A stretch of DNA of 64,000 nucleotides, from the NCBI GenBank assembly GCA_020634885.1, contig JACKAW010000008.1, positions 115,761-179,760 of the forward strand. The letters are read 5' to 3'. A program made the position numbers and the translations under genes. The DNA comes from Anaerolineales bacterium. GTDB taxonomy: Bacteria; Chloroflexota; Anaerolineae; Anaerolineales; Villigracilaceae. The notes under the pieces are model-generated. The model was not told the DNA's origin. It made no database searches and worked only from the letters and a program-made list of their open reading frames with translations. Below, in pieces: positions 33,729 to 43,400 of the stretch. Position 1 is the first letter of the stretch. Every line of letters starts with the position of its first letter.

Positions 33729-34175
33729 ATGGATTTTAGCTCTATTAACTGGTTGGCTGTTTTGTTTTGCGTTTTGGCAAGCATGGTCATTGGCGGAATT
33801 TGGTTCGGACCCAAGACCTTCTTCCCGATCTGGTGGAAAGCGATTGGCAAGACGGGCGATCCGATGATGGGTGGCGGTGAAAGCACGCCGGGTTCTTCGC
33901 TTGGCATGGGCTTGGTGTGGGGCGGGGTTGTCTTTGCTGCTTTCGTCGAATCTGTATTTATGTCTATGATGGTCAACGCGCTGGGCAGTATCTCTGGCGG
34001 AGTTACGCTGGCTTCCGGCGCACTGACTGGATTCTTGATCTGGCTTGGCTTTGTGGCATCCTCCAGCCTGACCAATAAGTTATTCGCCGATCGTTTGCAG
34101 GCTTGGGTGTTGGAGCAGGGTAGTCACCTCATTACTTTTGTGGTGATGGGCGCCATTGTTGGAGCCATGGGGTAG
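33729..34175 (+). CDS. DUF1761 domain membrane protein
   Basis: The start at 33729 follows AAAGGAG by nine bases. An in-frame ATG at 33699 is an alternative. The protein has 148 residues with four membrane spans. It begins with INWLAVLFCVLASMVIGGIWFGPKTFFPIWWK, the conserved DUF1761 N terminus, with a Gly-rich loop after it. The family has no assigned role. It lies between two terminators and is transcribed alone. Confidence 0.8.
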   Translation: MDFSSINWLAVLFCVLASMVIGGIWFGPKTFFPIWWKAIGKTGDPMMGGGESTPGSSLGMGLVWGGVVFAAFVESVFMSMMVNALGSISGGVTLASGALTGFLIWLGFVASSSLTNKLFADRLQAWVLEQGSHLITFVVMGAIVGAMG

Positions 34176-34193
34176 CTGCAATTCGCTTGAAGT

Positions 34194-34234
34194 AAAATAC
34201 AGCGGACGGGCTAACCCGTCCGCTGTATTTTTTT
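34194..34234 (+). terminator. Intrinsic terminator after the DUF1761 gene
   Basis: ATACAGCGGACGGG and CCCGTCCGCTGTAT form a 14-bp stem with a CTAA loop, followed by a T tract of seven. Confidence 0.92.
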
Positions 34235-34243
34235 GGAGAGAAT

Positions 34244-34684
34244 ATGATTCGTTCTTATCACGAAGAAGATTTTGAGATCGTCGCCAGGTTTTGGTTCGCG
34301 GCAATCCAAGCCGCCGAGCCAGAGCTTGTTCAACGCATGGGCTATGAATTTAACGGTGCGCGTGAATATTTCAAAACTGTCGTCGCTGAAAATCAAATGT
34401 GGGTGTACGAGTTGAACGGCGTCCCCGTTGGTTTTCTAGGCATTCAAAATGATTACATAGACCGCCTGTACGTTGACCCAAAACATCATCGGCGCGGCAT
34501 TGGCAAAGCCCTGCTCGACCACGCCCGCACTTTGTCACCGCAACACCTGTGGTTGAAGACCGACCAAGCCAATAAGATGTCGCGTCCATTTTATGAAAAG
34601 AATGGTTTTGTTGCCACCAAGTTTGACGTCAGCCCGCCGCCCGAATCTGAACCCGATGTGGAATATCACTGGTACCCAAAATAA
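34244..34684 (+). CDS. GNAT family N-acetyltransferase
   Basis: The protein has 146 residues, a single GNAT domain. The acetyl-CoA loop is HHRRGIGKALLDHA (about residues 84-97), preceded by DRLYVDP. The motif B region SRPFYEKNGFVATKF follows. The substrate is not predictable. It begins with GGAGAGAAT as ribosome binding site, and its stop codon is one base from the alr start, so it is in an operon with alr. Confidence 0.85.
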   Translation: MIRSYHEEDFEIVARFWFAAIQAAEPELVQRMGYEFNGAREYFKTVVAENQMWVYELNGVPVGFLGIQNDYIDRLYVDPKHHRRGIGKALLDHARTLSPQHLWLKTDQANKMSRPFYEKNGFVATKFDVSPPPESEPDVEYHWYPK

Positions 34685-34685
34685 T

Positions 34686-35804
34686 ATGCGCCCAACCTAT
34701 CTCGAAGTCAATCTCACTCAACTGCAAAAAAATATCGAAGCCATTCGCGCACATGTGGGCGGTGCAAAAGTCACACCCATGGTCAAAGCCAACGCCTATG
34801 GTCACGGTCTCGAAGGCGTGGCGCCGTTCATTGAACCGTATGTAGATATGTTCGGCGTTGCTTTGCTCGAAGAGGGAATTTACCTTCGTCAATTGGGGAT
34901 AAAAAAACCGATTTTGGTCGCGGGCGGAGTTTTCAAGGAACAATTGCCAGCATTCCTTGAACATGACTTAACCCTCACCGCCTCTTCTCTAGACTTGGTG
35001 CTGGCTGCTGACCATTTGGCTGAATCTACCCGAAAGCGACTCACCGTCCACCTGAAGGTGGACACTGGCATGGAACGAGTCGGTGTTCATTACTATGAAG
35101 CAGAAGAATTCGTCCTGAAAGCGTCTGCGTGTAGGCATTTGAGAGTGGAAGGCATTTATACCCATTTGGCAAACTCAGAACTGATGGAACTTGGCGGTTT
35201 ACCGGAACATGTGGTTACAGCAAAGACCCAGTTTGAGCGTTTTCAAGAGGTTTTGCAAATTTACGAAAAACACAGTCTGCCTATTCCATCCATTAAGCAT
35301 GTTTGCAATTCAGGTGGAATTTTAAATTTACCCGAAGCTCATTTGGATATGGTGCGTCCCGGGGTTTTATTTTATGGTGTGTATCCCGGGCGCGATATTC
35401 CACGGACTATTGATGTGAAGCCTGCGCTTACCTGGAAATCGCGGGTGGCGTACAGCAAGGTGACACAGCCCGGGCGTGCTGTCAGCTATGGGTCGTTGTG
35501 GCAGGTCGAAGGGAGTCCGAGCCGCGTGATCACCATCCCATGCGGGTATGCCGATGGATACTTCCGGCGCAATACCAATCATGGCAGGGTCATTCTCAAT
35601 GGAAAATCATATTCACAAGTGGGGCGTGTTTGCATGGATCAGTTTATGGTGAATGTTGCCGAAGATGCCGCCGAAGTGGGGGATGAGGTGATCTTGCTGG
35701 GCGGTGGGATCACGCCGGAAGAGGTTGCGGATTGGTCTGGCACGAATGAATATGAGGTGATGACGAGTATCAGCGCGCGCGTGCCGAGGGTGTTTGTGGA
35801 ATAG
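34686..35804 (+). CDS. alr: Alanine racemase
   Basis: The ATG at 34686 directly follows the upstream stop codon. An upstream in-frame start would overlap the GNAT gene. The protein has 372 residues. The PLP Lys is Lys34 in MVKANAYGHG, and the second catalytic Tyr is in RAVSYGSLWQ. The middle has HLKVDTGMERVG, and the C-terminal beta domain has VGRVCMDQFMVNV. The enzyme makes D-alanine for peptidoglycan, which fits the L,D-transpeptidase and lipoprotein-maturation genes in the window. Confidence 0.95.
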   Translation: MRPTYLEVNLTQLQKNIEAIRAHVGGAKVTPMVKANAYGHGLEGVAPFIEPYVDMFGVALLEEGIYLRQLGIKKPILVAGGVFKEQLPAFLEHDLTLTASSLDLVLAADHLAESTRKRLTVHLKVDTGMERVGVHYYEAEEFVLKASACRHLRVEGIYTHLANSELMELGGLPEHVVTAKTQFERFQEVLQIYEKHSLPIPSIKHVCNSGGILNLPEAHLDMVRPGVLFYGVYPGRDIPRTIDVKPALTWKSRVAYSKVTQPGRAVSYGSLWQVEGSPSRVITIPCGYADGYFRRNTNHGRVILNGKSYSQVGRVCMDQFMVNVAEDAAEVGDEVILLGGGITPEEVADWSGTNEYEVMTSISARVPRVFVE

Positions 35805-35825
35805 ATTTGCCGAAAGTGGCTGGGG

Positions 35826-35831
35826 TACAAT
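35826..35831 (+). promoter_or_regulatory. -10 box of the lspA-lspA-rluD operon
   Basis: TACAAT lies 25 bases before the lspA start. No clear -35 box is visible. Confidence 0.35.
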
Positions 35832-35856
35832 TGGCGCACTTTTTACATTGAGGTGA

Positions 35857-36399
35857 GTGTTGAAATTAAAGGTGAAAGATTGGTTCTTGCTGTTTGGCGT
35901 TGCGGGGGTGTCTATTGCGCTTGACCAGTGGACAAAGTGGCTGGTGCGCGAGAATATCCCTTTTGGCGGGCAGTGGCTTCCCGATGAATTACTTTGGCTG
36001 GCTCCGTATGCAAGAATCGTTTACTGGCATAACAGCGGCGCGGCTTTTGGGATTTTTCAAAATGGGAATTTGATTTTTACGATACTGGCGTTCATTGTGG
36101 TTGGCGCCATTTTGTATTATTACCCGCAAGTGGAAGATGATTGGACCCTGAAATTGGCAATGGGTTTACAGCTCGGCGGTGCGGTTGGAAATTTGATCGA
36201 CCGCCTGATGATGGGCAAGGTGACCGATTTTATTTCCATTTGGGTGTTTCCGGTTTTCAACATTGCAGATGCGTCCATTTCGATCGGGGTGGCTGTTTTG
36301 CTGTTGGGGGTGTGGTTGAATGAACGTGAAGAAAAATTACGCGCGGCTCAAGTGGAAGATGCATTGATGGTAGAAATGATAAAGGAAGGCGATAGTTAA
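35857..36399 (+). CDS. lspA: Lipoprotein signal peptidase, first of two tandem copies
   Basis: The protein has 180 residues with four membrane spans. Conserved boxes are ALDQWTKWLV, NSGAAFGIFQNG, GGAVGNLIDR with catalytic Asp115, VTDFI, and FNIADASI with catalytic Asp138. It cuts the signal peptide from prolipoproteins after Lgt has added the diacylglycerol. The start is GTG at 35857 or TTG at 35860. GAGG at 35850-35853 gives the better spacing for the TTG. Its stop overlaps the second lspA start by one base (TAATG). Confidence 0.93.
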   Translation: MLKLKVKDWFLLFGVAGVSIALDQWTKWLVRENIPFGGQWLPDELLWLAPYARIVYWHNSGAAFGIFQNGNLIFTILAFIVVGAILYYYPQVEDDWTLKLAMGLQLGGAVGNLIDRLMMGKVTDFISIWVFPVFNIADASISIGVAVLLLGVWLNEREEKLRAAQVEDALMVEMIKEGDS

Positions 36400-36947
36400 T
36401 GAACGAAGAAATGGTGGTACAGGAAAAAACGCAGCCGGATCGAAAGCGTTTTTTTATATTTTTTTTGACGGCAATTGTGATTGTTGCGCTGGATCAGTGG
36501 ACAAAATGGCTTGTGATCCAGTCCATTCCGCTTAATACATCGTGGCTGCCTGATTCGATGGAATGGCTTTCGCCGTATGCGCGTTTTACACATATTCAGA
36601 ATCGCGGCGCGTCTTTTGGCATGTTTCAGAATGGTAATACGTTTTTTATCATCCTGACTTCTGTGATCGTGGTTGCCATTGTGTATTATGTTACGCAGAT
36701 GGAACACCCCAGTAATTGGATGTGGGTGGCGGCGGGCATGTATTTGGGTGGGGCAGTGGGTAATTTGGTAGACCGCCTGACCCTCGGCGCGGTGACTGAT
36801 TTTATTTCGGTGGGCACGTTTTATATTTTCAATATTGCCGATGCGAGTATTAACGTGAGTGTGGCGCTGCTGTTGATCCTTTCGTGGATACATGACCGCA
36901 AGAAGCCGGTGGCTTCTGAAGTGCAAGAACCTGTTGAGGTTTCATGA
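36399..36947 (+). CDS. lspA: Lipoprotein signal peptidase, second tandem copy
   Basis: The protein has 182 residues with four spans and a short, charged N-terminal extension. It keeps ALDQWTKWLV, NRGASFGMFQNG, GGAVGNLVDR with Asp125 and FNIADASI with Asp148, so both copies look catalytically competent. The two copies are clearly related but diverged outside the motifs. This gene overlaps the first lspA by one base and the next gene by four, so all are in one operon. Whether the copies differ in substrate is unknown. Confidence 0.92.
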   Translation: MNEEMVVQEKTQPDRKRFFIFFLTAIVIVALDQWTKWLVIQSIPLNTSWLPDSMEWLSPYARFTHIQNRGASFGMFQNGNTFFIILTSVIVVAIVYYVTQMEHPSNWMWVAAGMYLGGAVGNLVDRLTLGAVTDFISVGTFYIFNIADASINVSVALLLILSWIHDRKKPVASEVQEPVEVS

Positions 36948-37870
36948 CAGACCGAATTGAAACATTTCATTACGATGAACTGAACCCGGATCGTTTGGAT
37001 AAATATCTGGTTTCCTGCCTGCCGGAATTTTCACGCGCCCGCGTGCAAGGATTGATCCTGGATGGCTTTGTAAAGGTTAATGGTGTACCTGCGAAAAAAG
37101 CAGGGCAGATGCTCGAAGACGGCTTTGATATTGAGATACGTATTCCGCCGCCTGTGCCAAGCGGGTTGATCGCGGAGGAAATTCCGCTGGATATTGTTTT
37201 TGAGAACGATGACCTGATCGTGGTGAATAAACCGGCGGGGATGGTCGTTCATCCTTCGGCGGGACATTATTCGGGGACGCTGGTCAATGCGGTGTTGGGG
37301 TATGACCCAGACCTTGAGGGCATTGGCGGCGAGGAACGCCCGGGGTTGGTTCATCGGTTGGACAAGGAGACTTCGGGTTTGATCATCCTTGCCAAGAATG
37401 AGCGTGCTCATAACTGGCTGCAAGACCAATTCCGTTTGCGAAAAGTGGAGAAAACATATCTGGCTTTGGTGGATGGCAAACCGCCCACACCCGCAGGACG
37501 CGTGGAAGCGCCCATTGGGCGTGACCCAAGCCACCGCAAGAAGATGGCAATTGTTCAACCAGGTAAGGGGCGGGATGCGGTCAGTGAATATAAAACATTG
37601 GAGACGTTCAAGAATCACACCTTGCTGGAATTCCACCCGCATACGGGGCGCACACATCAGATCCGCTTGCATTGTTTGTTTTTGGGCTGTCCCATTGTGG
37701 GTGATGCGGTGTACGGAAAGAAGAAAATCACGGTGACGATCGATCGTCATTTTTTACATGCGTTCCGTTTGAAGATCATTCTTCCAAATGAAGAGCATCC
37801 GCGCACGTTTGAGGCGGAATTGCCGGAAGAGTTAAAGGCAGTGTTGGAAGAAGTGAAGCGGTATGAGTAA
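36944..37870 (+). CDS. RluA/RluD family pseudouridine synthase
   Basis: The protein has 308 residues. An S4 RNA-binding domain (about 17-75, LDKYLVSCLPEFSRARVQGLI) precedes the synthase domain. The catalytic motif is GLVHRLDKETSGLIILAKN with the catalytic Asp in HRLD. HTGRTHQIRLHCLFLGCPIVGD is the second conserved box. It isomerises uridines, probably in 23S rRNA. The exact site cannot be told. lspA-rluD pairs are common in bacteria, as here. Confidence 0.92.
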   Translation: MTDRIETFHYDELNPDRLDKYLVSCLPEFSRARVQGLILDGFVKVNGVPAKKAGQMLEDGFDIEIRIPPPVPSGLIAEEIPLDIVFENDDLIVVNKPAGMVVHPSAGHYSGTLVNAVLGYDPDLEGIGGEERPGLVHRLDKETSGLIILAKNERAHNWLQDQFRLRKVEKTYLALVDGKPPTPAGRVEAPIGRDPSHRKKMAIVQPGKGRDAVSEYKTLETFKNHTLLEFHPHTGRTHQIRLHCLFLGCPIVGDAVYGKKKITVTIDRHFLHAFRLKIILPNEEHPRTFEAELPEELKAVLEEVKRYE

Positions 37871-37885
37871 CTCACAGGAGATGAT

Positions 37886-38920
37886 ATGAATTACGTTGAT
37901 CTGCGTTCTGATACAGTGACCAAACCCACACCGGAGATGCGTGAGGCAATGGCAGAGGCGGAAGTGGGGGATGATGTTTACGGCGACGACCCGACTGTAA
38001 TTGAATTACAGAAAAAGGCTGCGGAGATGCTAGGCAAGGAAGCAGCTTTGTTCGTCCCTTCGGGTACGATGGGCAATTTGCTGGCTTTGCTTGTTCACTG
38101 CTCACGCGGTGAGGAAGTGATCTGCGGAGATAAGTCACATATTTATGTGAACGAAGCGGGCGGGATGGCTGCGCTGGGCGGGGTGTACCCACACCCGATT
38201 CCGAATCAGGCGGATGGAACTTTACGGCTTGAAGATATCCGTGCGGCGATTCAACCGGATGATCAACACCGCACGGTGACGAAGTTGGTCTGTATTGAAA
38301 ATACTCAGAATATGTGCGGCGGTGTGGTTTTAGGTGTGGACTATACCCGCGCGGTTGGGCAATTGGCAAAAGAGAACGGATTAAAATTCCACATTGATGG
38401 GGCGCGCATCTTTAATGCGGCGGCAGCGTTAGGCGTGGATGTGAAAGAACTTGTCGCTCCGGCAGACTCGGTGATGTTCTGTTTAAGCAAGGGGCTGGTT
38501 GCGCCGGTGGGGTCTATGCTGGTTGGCTCGCAGGAATTTATTGCGCGGGCGCACCGTCTGCGTAAGATGCTGGGTGGGGGGATGCGTCAGGTGGGGGTGT
38601 TGGCTGCGGCGGGGCTTGTTTCGCTGGAGAAGATGACGGTGAGGCTTAAGGATGACCATGCCCGGGCGAAGCATCTGTATGAAGCGCTGAAGCAGGTTTC
38701 GGGATTAAGACTCGAGGCGCTGCCTTCATCCAATATGGTGTATTTTAAGTTGGCTGAACACATCACGTTGACGGAGAAGCAGATCTGCGATGCGATGAAG
38801 GAGCGCGGCGTGTTGGTGGATTGGTCGGGTCTGCGCGAGTTTCGTTTGGTGACGCATTATTGGCTGGATTATGCCGGGGTGGAAAAAACTGCGAAGGCGT
38901 TTGCCGAGGTGTTGAAGTAG
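37886..38920 (+). CDS. ltaE: Low-specificity L-threonine aldolase
   Basis: The protein has 344 residues. It has DLRSDTVTKPTPEMREAMAEA at the N terminus, VGDDVYGDDPTV, LFVPSGTMGNLLALL, and the PLP Lys in MFCLSKGLVAPVGSML. The Asp ligand of the pyridine nitrogen is in HIDGARIFNAAAAL. It splits threonine to glycine and acetaldehyde. A GGAGATG ribosome binding site precedes it. Transcription ends in a hairpin that overlaps the convergent GGDEF gene. Confidence 0.93.
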   Translation: MNYVDLRSDTVTKPTPEMREAMAEAEVGDDVYGDDPTVIELQKKAAEMLGKEAALFVPSGTMGNLLALLVHCSRGEEVICGDKSHIYVNEAGGMAALGGVYPHPIPNQADGTLRLEDIRAAIQPDDQHRTVTKLVCIENTQNMCGGVVLGVDYTRAVGQLAKENGLKFHIDGARIFNAAAALGVDVKELVAPADSVMFCLSKGLVAPVGSMLVGSQEFIARAHRLRKMLGGGMRQVGVLAAAGLVSLEKMTVRLKDDHARAKHLYEALKQVSGLRLEALPSSNMVYFKLAEHITLTEKQICDAMKERGVLVDWSGLREFRLVTHYWLDYAGVEKTAKAFAEVLK

Positions 38921-38923
38921 AGG

Positions 38924-40459
38924 TTATAAGGGCGCAACTGAAACCTGGTTGCGTCCTTTTTCTTTTGCCATGTAGAGACGCTTGTCAGCAAGGTCGATCA
39001 ACCTGATGGCGTCATCGGCTTCGTTGGGGAATTCGGCAATTCCAATGCTGATGGTGGGGGATGGAATGGCGTGAAATTCGTTTTCAAACTGGTGGGTGGA
39101 TAAGGTTGTTTGAATACGTTGCGCAATTTCAATTGCTTGCTCTTTTTGTGCGCTGGGCAACAAAATTGCGAATTCTTCACCGCCCCAACGTCCGATGGAG
39201 TCGCTGCTTTTGATATTTTTTTGAATGACCCTGCATAATGTCTTTAGAACTTCATCTCCGGCTCTGTGCCCGTAGGTGTCGTTATATTTTTTGAAGTGGT
39301 CTATATCCAACATCAAAAGACTGGTGGGGTGGGCATTGGGGCAGTGTTTGGTTATTTGGGATTCCAGCTTCTTTATGAAATATCCGTGGTTGTAAACGCG
39401 GGTGAGGCTGTCGAGGCGGGCTTCTGTTTCAAGGATTTCTCTTTGCTTGATGTTATCCAGCGCGAGTGAGATGCGTTCAGTAACATTGATGAGCATGTGC
39501 ATATCGGCAGTGGTGAACGCGTTTTTTTTGTAGGAGGAGATGGTGATAACTCCCTGGTTGTGTTTGCTGGTTAATGGGACGCCGATCCAGGATTCTGATC
39601 CTTGATTTTTTCCGATGTAGACCTTGCTGTTTGCGATTGAGTCGCTTGCATAGTTCTTCATGTAGGGTAGAAAAAGAGGCTTTTGAGTTTTGATCACTTT
39701 TTCTGCCAGGGTTCCCTCAAGAGGAAGGGTTATTCCGTTGAAATATTCACCTTCGTCATGGCATAAAAGCATTTGCAGTTTGTTATCTTTTACCATGCCG
39801 ATGTAATACGAGTCGGTGTCGATGATTTTCTTCAGGGTTGTATCAATTAGTGAAATAAGTTCTTCGGCAGAATTGGTGTTGATAATATGAGCGCTGACTT
39901 CGTTTATTATTTCAATGCGGCGCGTTTGGTCTTTTGTAATGGCTCGTAACTGTTGAATGGTCTCAATGGAAGTGACCATTGCGATCAAGAAACTAATATG
40001 CAGCCACCATTCTTTTGTCTCGCTTTGATAGGAATGGTGATATACAATGCTGAATAATGAAAATACAACCATGGCTGTGTAGGAGGGGAGGCGTCCCGTC
40101 AGAGCTGATTTTGCCATGGCAGCAATGATCATCATAATAAAGATCAGAGGTTCTAGCTCGTGGGGAAGCAAAAAGAAGAGATATCCAATACCTACCGCAG
40201 AGATAATTACATTTACCCACATGAATAAGACGTGAATGGTTGAGCGGCTATAGGCACGGAAATTAATTAATAAATAAAGAAATGCGATCAGAAAATAAAT
40301 AATGATCTGGGATTTGATTTCCATGGCGTGAGCAGGATACCAAATGATCACCATGATGATGGTGATCATAAAAACCAAAACTCCGTAAAAAACAGTTGGA
40401 ATGACCGAGATCAACTTGTCTTCAGGGTCTATCCCGACTAAATTGGTTAACCACTTCAT
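38924..40459 (-). CDS. Membrane diguanylate cyclase with GAF domain
   Basis: The protein has 511 residues. Six N-terminal membrane spans (about 20-165) are followed by a GAF domain (about 185-335) and a GGDEF domain (about 345-510). The active site is GRWGGEEFAILLP (GGEEF), so cyclase activity is likely. The product-binding I-site, RxxD upstream of the active site, reads KSSD, so feedback inhibition may be lost. It makes cyclic di-GMP. Its start is only three bases after the HD-GYP gene stop, so synthesis and breakdown are encoded together. Its 3' end includes the terminator of the convergent threonine aldolase gene. Confidence 0.9.
   Translation of the reverse strand: MKWLTNLVGIDPEDKLISVIPTVFYGVLVFMITIIMVIIWYPAHAMEIKSQIIIYFLIAFLYLLINFRAYSRSTIHVLFMWVNVIISAVGIGYLFFLLPHELEPLIFIMMIIAAMAKSALTGRLPSYTAMVVFSLFSIVYHHSYQSETKEWWLHISFLIAMVTSIETIQQLRAITKDQTRRIEIINEVSAHIINTNSAEELISLIDTTLKKIIDTDSYYIGMVKDNKLQMLLCHDEGEYFNGITLPLEGTLAEKVIKTQKPLFLPYMKNYASDSIANSKVYIGKNQGSESWIGVPLTSKHNQGVITISSYKKNAFTTADMHMLINVTERISLALDNIKQREILETEARLDSLTRVYNHGYFIKKLESQITKHCPNAHPTSLLMLDIDHFKKYNDTYGHRAGDEVLKTLCRVIQKNIKSSDSIGRWGGEEFAILLPSAQKEQAIEIAQRIQTTLSTHQFENEFHAIPSPTISIGIAEFPNEADDAIRLIDLADKRLYMAKEKGRNQVSVAPL
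38930..38961 (+). terminator. Terminator of the threonine aldolase gene, inside the GGDEF coding end
   Basis: GGGCGCAAC (38930-38938) and GTTGCGTCC (38948-38956), with one G-U pair, form a 9-bp stem followed by T5. The stem is also the last codons of the GGDEF gene. Confidence 0.8.
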
Positions 40460-40462
40460 GGC

Positions 40463-43400
40463 TTATTCGATTTCTTTCAATATTGCGGGGTGATTTTCCA
40501 TCATATTGGCAAAAGCCTCGACCATGGCTGGGTCAAATGAAATGCCAGCCTGCTCTTTCAGGTATTCCAAGGCTTCGTTTTTGGAGATCTTTTGCCGGTA
40601 GGGGCGGATGCTGGTTAGCGCATCGAAGGCATCGATCACAGAGAAGAGTCTGGCTAATTCAGGAATATCTTCGCCGACATATCCAAATGGATACCCGCTC
40701 CCATCCCAGCGTTCCTGGTGGCATTCTATGAGTTCAATGGTGTCTTCCAAAAATGGAATGCCCTTCACGATGCGTGCGCCAATGCCGGGGTGTAGGCGCA
40801 TGATCTTCCATTCTTCTTCATTCAATGGACCGGGTTTGTGCAAAATGCTGTCGCTGATCCCTATTTTTCCAATATCATGAAGAATGGAGCCGCGTTCAAG
40901 TATCTTTAGTTGTTCCGTTGAATACCCAAGCGTTTCTCCTAATTTAACCGCGAGTTTTGTGACGCGCATTGAGTGACCTTCCGTCTCTCTGTCGCGCGCA
41001 TCAAGTGCGGATGTGAGGGCGGCGAGGGTTTGATCGTAGGTCTTTTCAAGCATGTCGTAAGCTTCTCGAATTTCGTTTGCCTGTCTGCGTGACTCAACAA
41101 GGAATAGTGAGCGTTCGAGGGCAATGGCTGCCTGAGTGACCAATGCCTGTAGATCATTGGGGTTTACAGCCGGTTTGCTGGGGTCGTCGAATGTATCCAT
41201 CCATACGGCACCGTAGGAACGAATGGGGGTTTGGATCGGCATACAAGATCGCAGGGTATTCTTGCCCTGTGCAAGGTGGATCATTTGACCGGTCTGAATT
41301 GAATCGTGAACCATCTTTATCGGGTGGTCGGTTTCAGTCATTTTGCCCGAATCGTTCACCTGTACTTCAGCAATGATATTTTCATATTGGTCGAATAATA
41401 CGATTCCTGTAGTGATGTTCTTGCTAAGTTTATGAGCGGTTTCGGCAATATCGAACGCGGCATCTCCAATATTTTCAGACTGGATGATCTGGTTGCTTAA
41501 CCTGTATAGCAGGGAGGTGACACGCAGTGAAGTGCGAAGTTCTTGTTGCAGCCAGGTACTTTCAAATGCGCCGCCCGCTTGAATGGCGATCAATTCAGCC
41601 AGCGATTCGTCGTTCTCTGTAAAAAAGACCTCATTTTGCTTGCCAAATGAGAAAATGGCGCCGATGTTCGTATTGTGCCAGCGGATTGGGATAACGAGCA
41701 TACTTCTCAACCCCGGGTTGTCTATGGTTAGGTGTGAAGTCCGTTCATATTTGCGAATATCCCGCACGCGGAACGGTTGTGAAGTGTGCAGTACAAGGTC
41801 GAAAAGTTCTGATGAGTCGTCTTCACCCATTAACGATTTTTGCAGGCTTGGGGCATATCCAGATGAGGTACGTAAGATATAACTTTGATCTTGTCCCAAC
41901 TTGACATAAATAAAGGAATATTTCGCCTCGGTAACTTCTCGCGAAATGGCAGCCACTTCTCGCGCAGTGGCTTCGGGATCTGGCGCCGAAGAAAGCTGAC
42001 TGCCAGTTTGAATCAAGCCTTTGAGCCGCTGATGATATCCAGATCGCTCCCAGGATCGTACAAGTTCAGCCGCAACGCTTTCTGCCAGACCCACTTCGAG
42101 GCTGGCAAAGGCGTTGGTCGTTTCGCTGCCAAGAGTGATCGCACCATGAATATGCCCGTTAAAAATAAGCGGCACAACTACAAAAGACAGGCTGTTTTCT
42201 TTTTCACTAACAGCAACAAAATCTGTATCAAGGCGGCAATCTCCAACGATCTGGGTTTTTCGCTGCCGGAGGGCGCGTCCGACCACACCAAGTGATGAAG
42301 TTTGCTGGTATCCGGCAGGGATGATGTGGGCGTGCCTGCCAGCCGAGGCGAGCAGGGTGAAATTCTTTTCTTCGGGGTTGTGTAATAGGACTGAAATCAT
42401 CCCGCAATTGATCGTCCGCTCCAACATATTCGCAGCGATTTGTGCAGAAACAGGCTGATCTAACTGGCTCTCAAGCTGCTGGCTGAGTTCGAGTAAAAGC
42501 AATAACTGCGTGTTCCTGTTTTTCTCCATTCCAAACTGGCGGGAAAGCATTTGAATCTGGTCAGTTTGTACACGTCTGCGAATACCCTCGGCGCTCATCA
42601 CAAAAGGGCGTAAATAGCGTTCCAGGCGGCGCGTCCAATGTTGCGCTTCTTCTGCATGGGGGTTGTTCTCTTCGTCCCAGTGGGGGTCTGCGGTTTTATT
42701 CAACTCATAGATCAACCCATTGGTTGTGATAACAACAGTGATCGAAGCATAATAAAGAACAGCAGAAGACAGGATAAAAAAGACAAAGGAGGCCTGTCTG
42801 GGGGTAAAGGTGAAGGTGAAAACAGATACTTCTCCACCCATCACAATATTAAGCAGCGCTCCCATAAAAATGAGATTCGACAACTCGACAAATGCGGCGA
42901 TCATAACCACCCTGCGGCTGAGAATATCGTCTCTGGAAATGATAAGGCGGCTCCAGGGGATGTTCCTCTCCACCAGAAGCATTATGATGATTGCTGTCGG
43001 TACGATTAAATTATCCATCCCCATCATAGCTGTGACTACCCAAAGCCCGATCCAAGGCAGAATCTGTGATTTTTGCGCAAGCCTGCCAAATTTGATTTCA
43101 GGGACAATGATCGTAACGGCTGAAAAGAAAGCTGTAATAAAAAAAAGCGCCACAAGAAGGGCTGGGATGATGGAACCGCTTGCTTGTATCGAGAACAACA
43201 GACCCAGCCCCGCAAAGAATGAAAGAGTAACAATTCCCCAGTGAAAACTGGATGCATATTGAAACCGTTCCGCCCAAGGGATGATTGTGATAAACATGAT
43301 GCCCCCGCTGATCATCAAAAGAATTGAGCTGATTTTTTGCCCCCCCGTGTAAAGCATTGTCCCTGAAATGATAAGCAATACCCCGCCCATCACCTTAATG

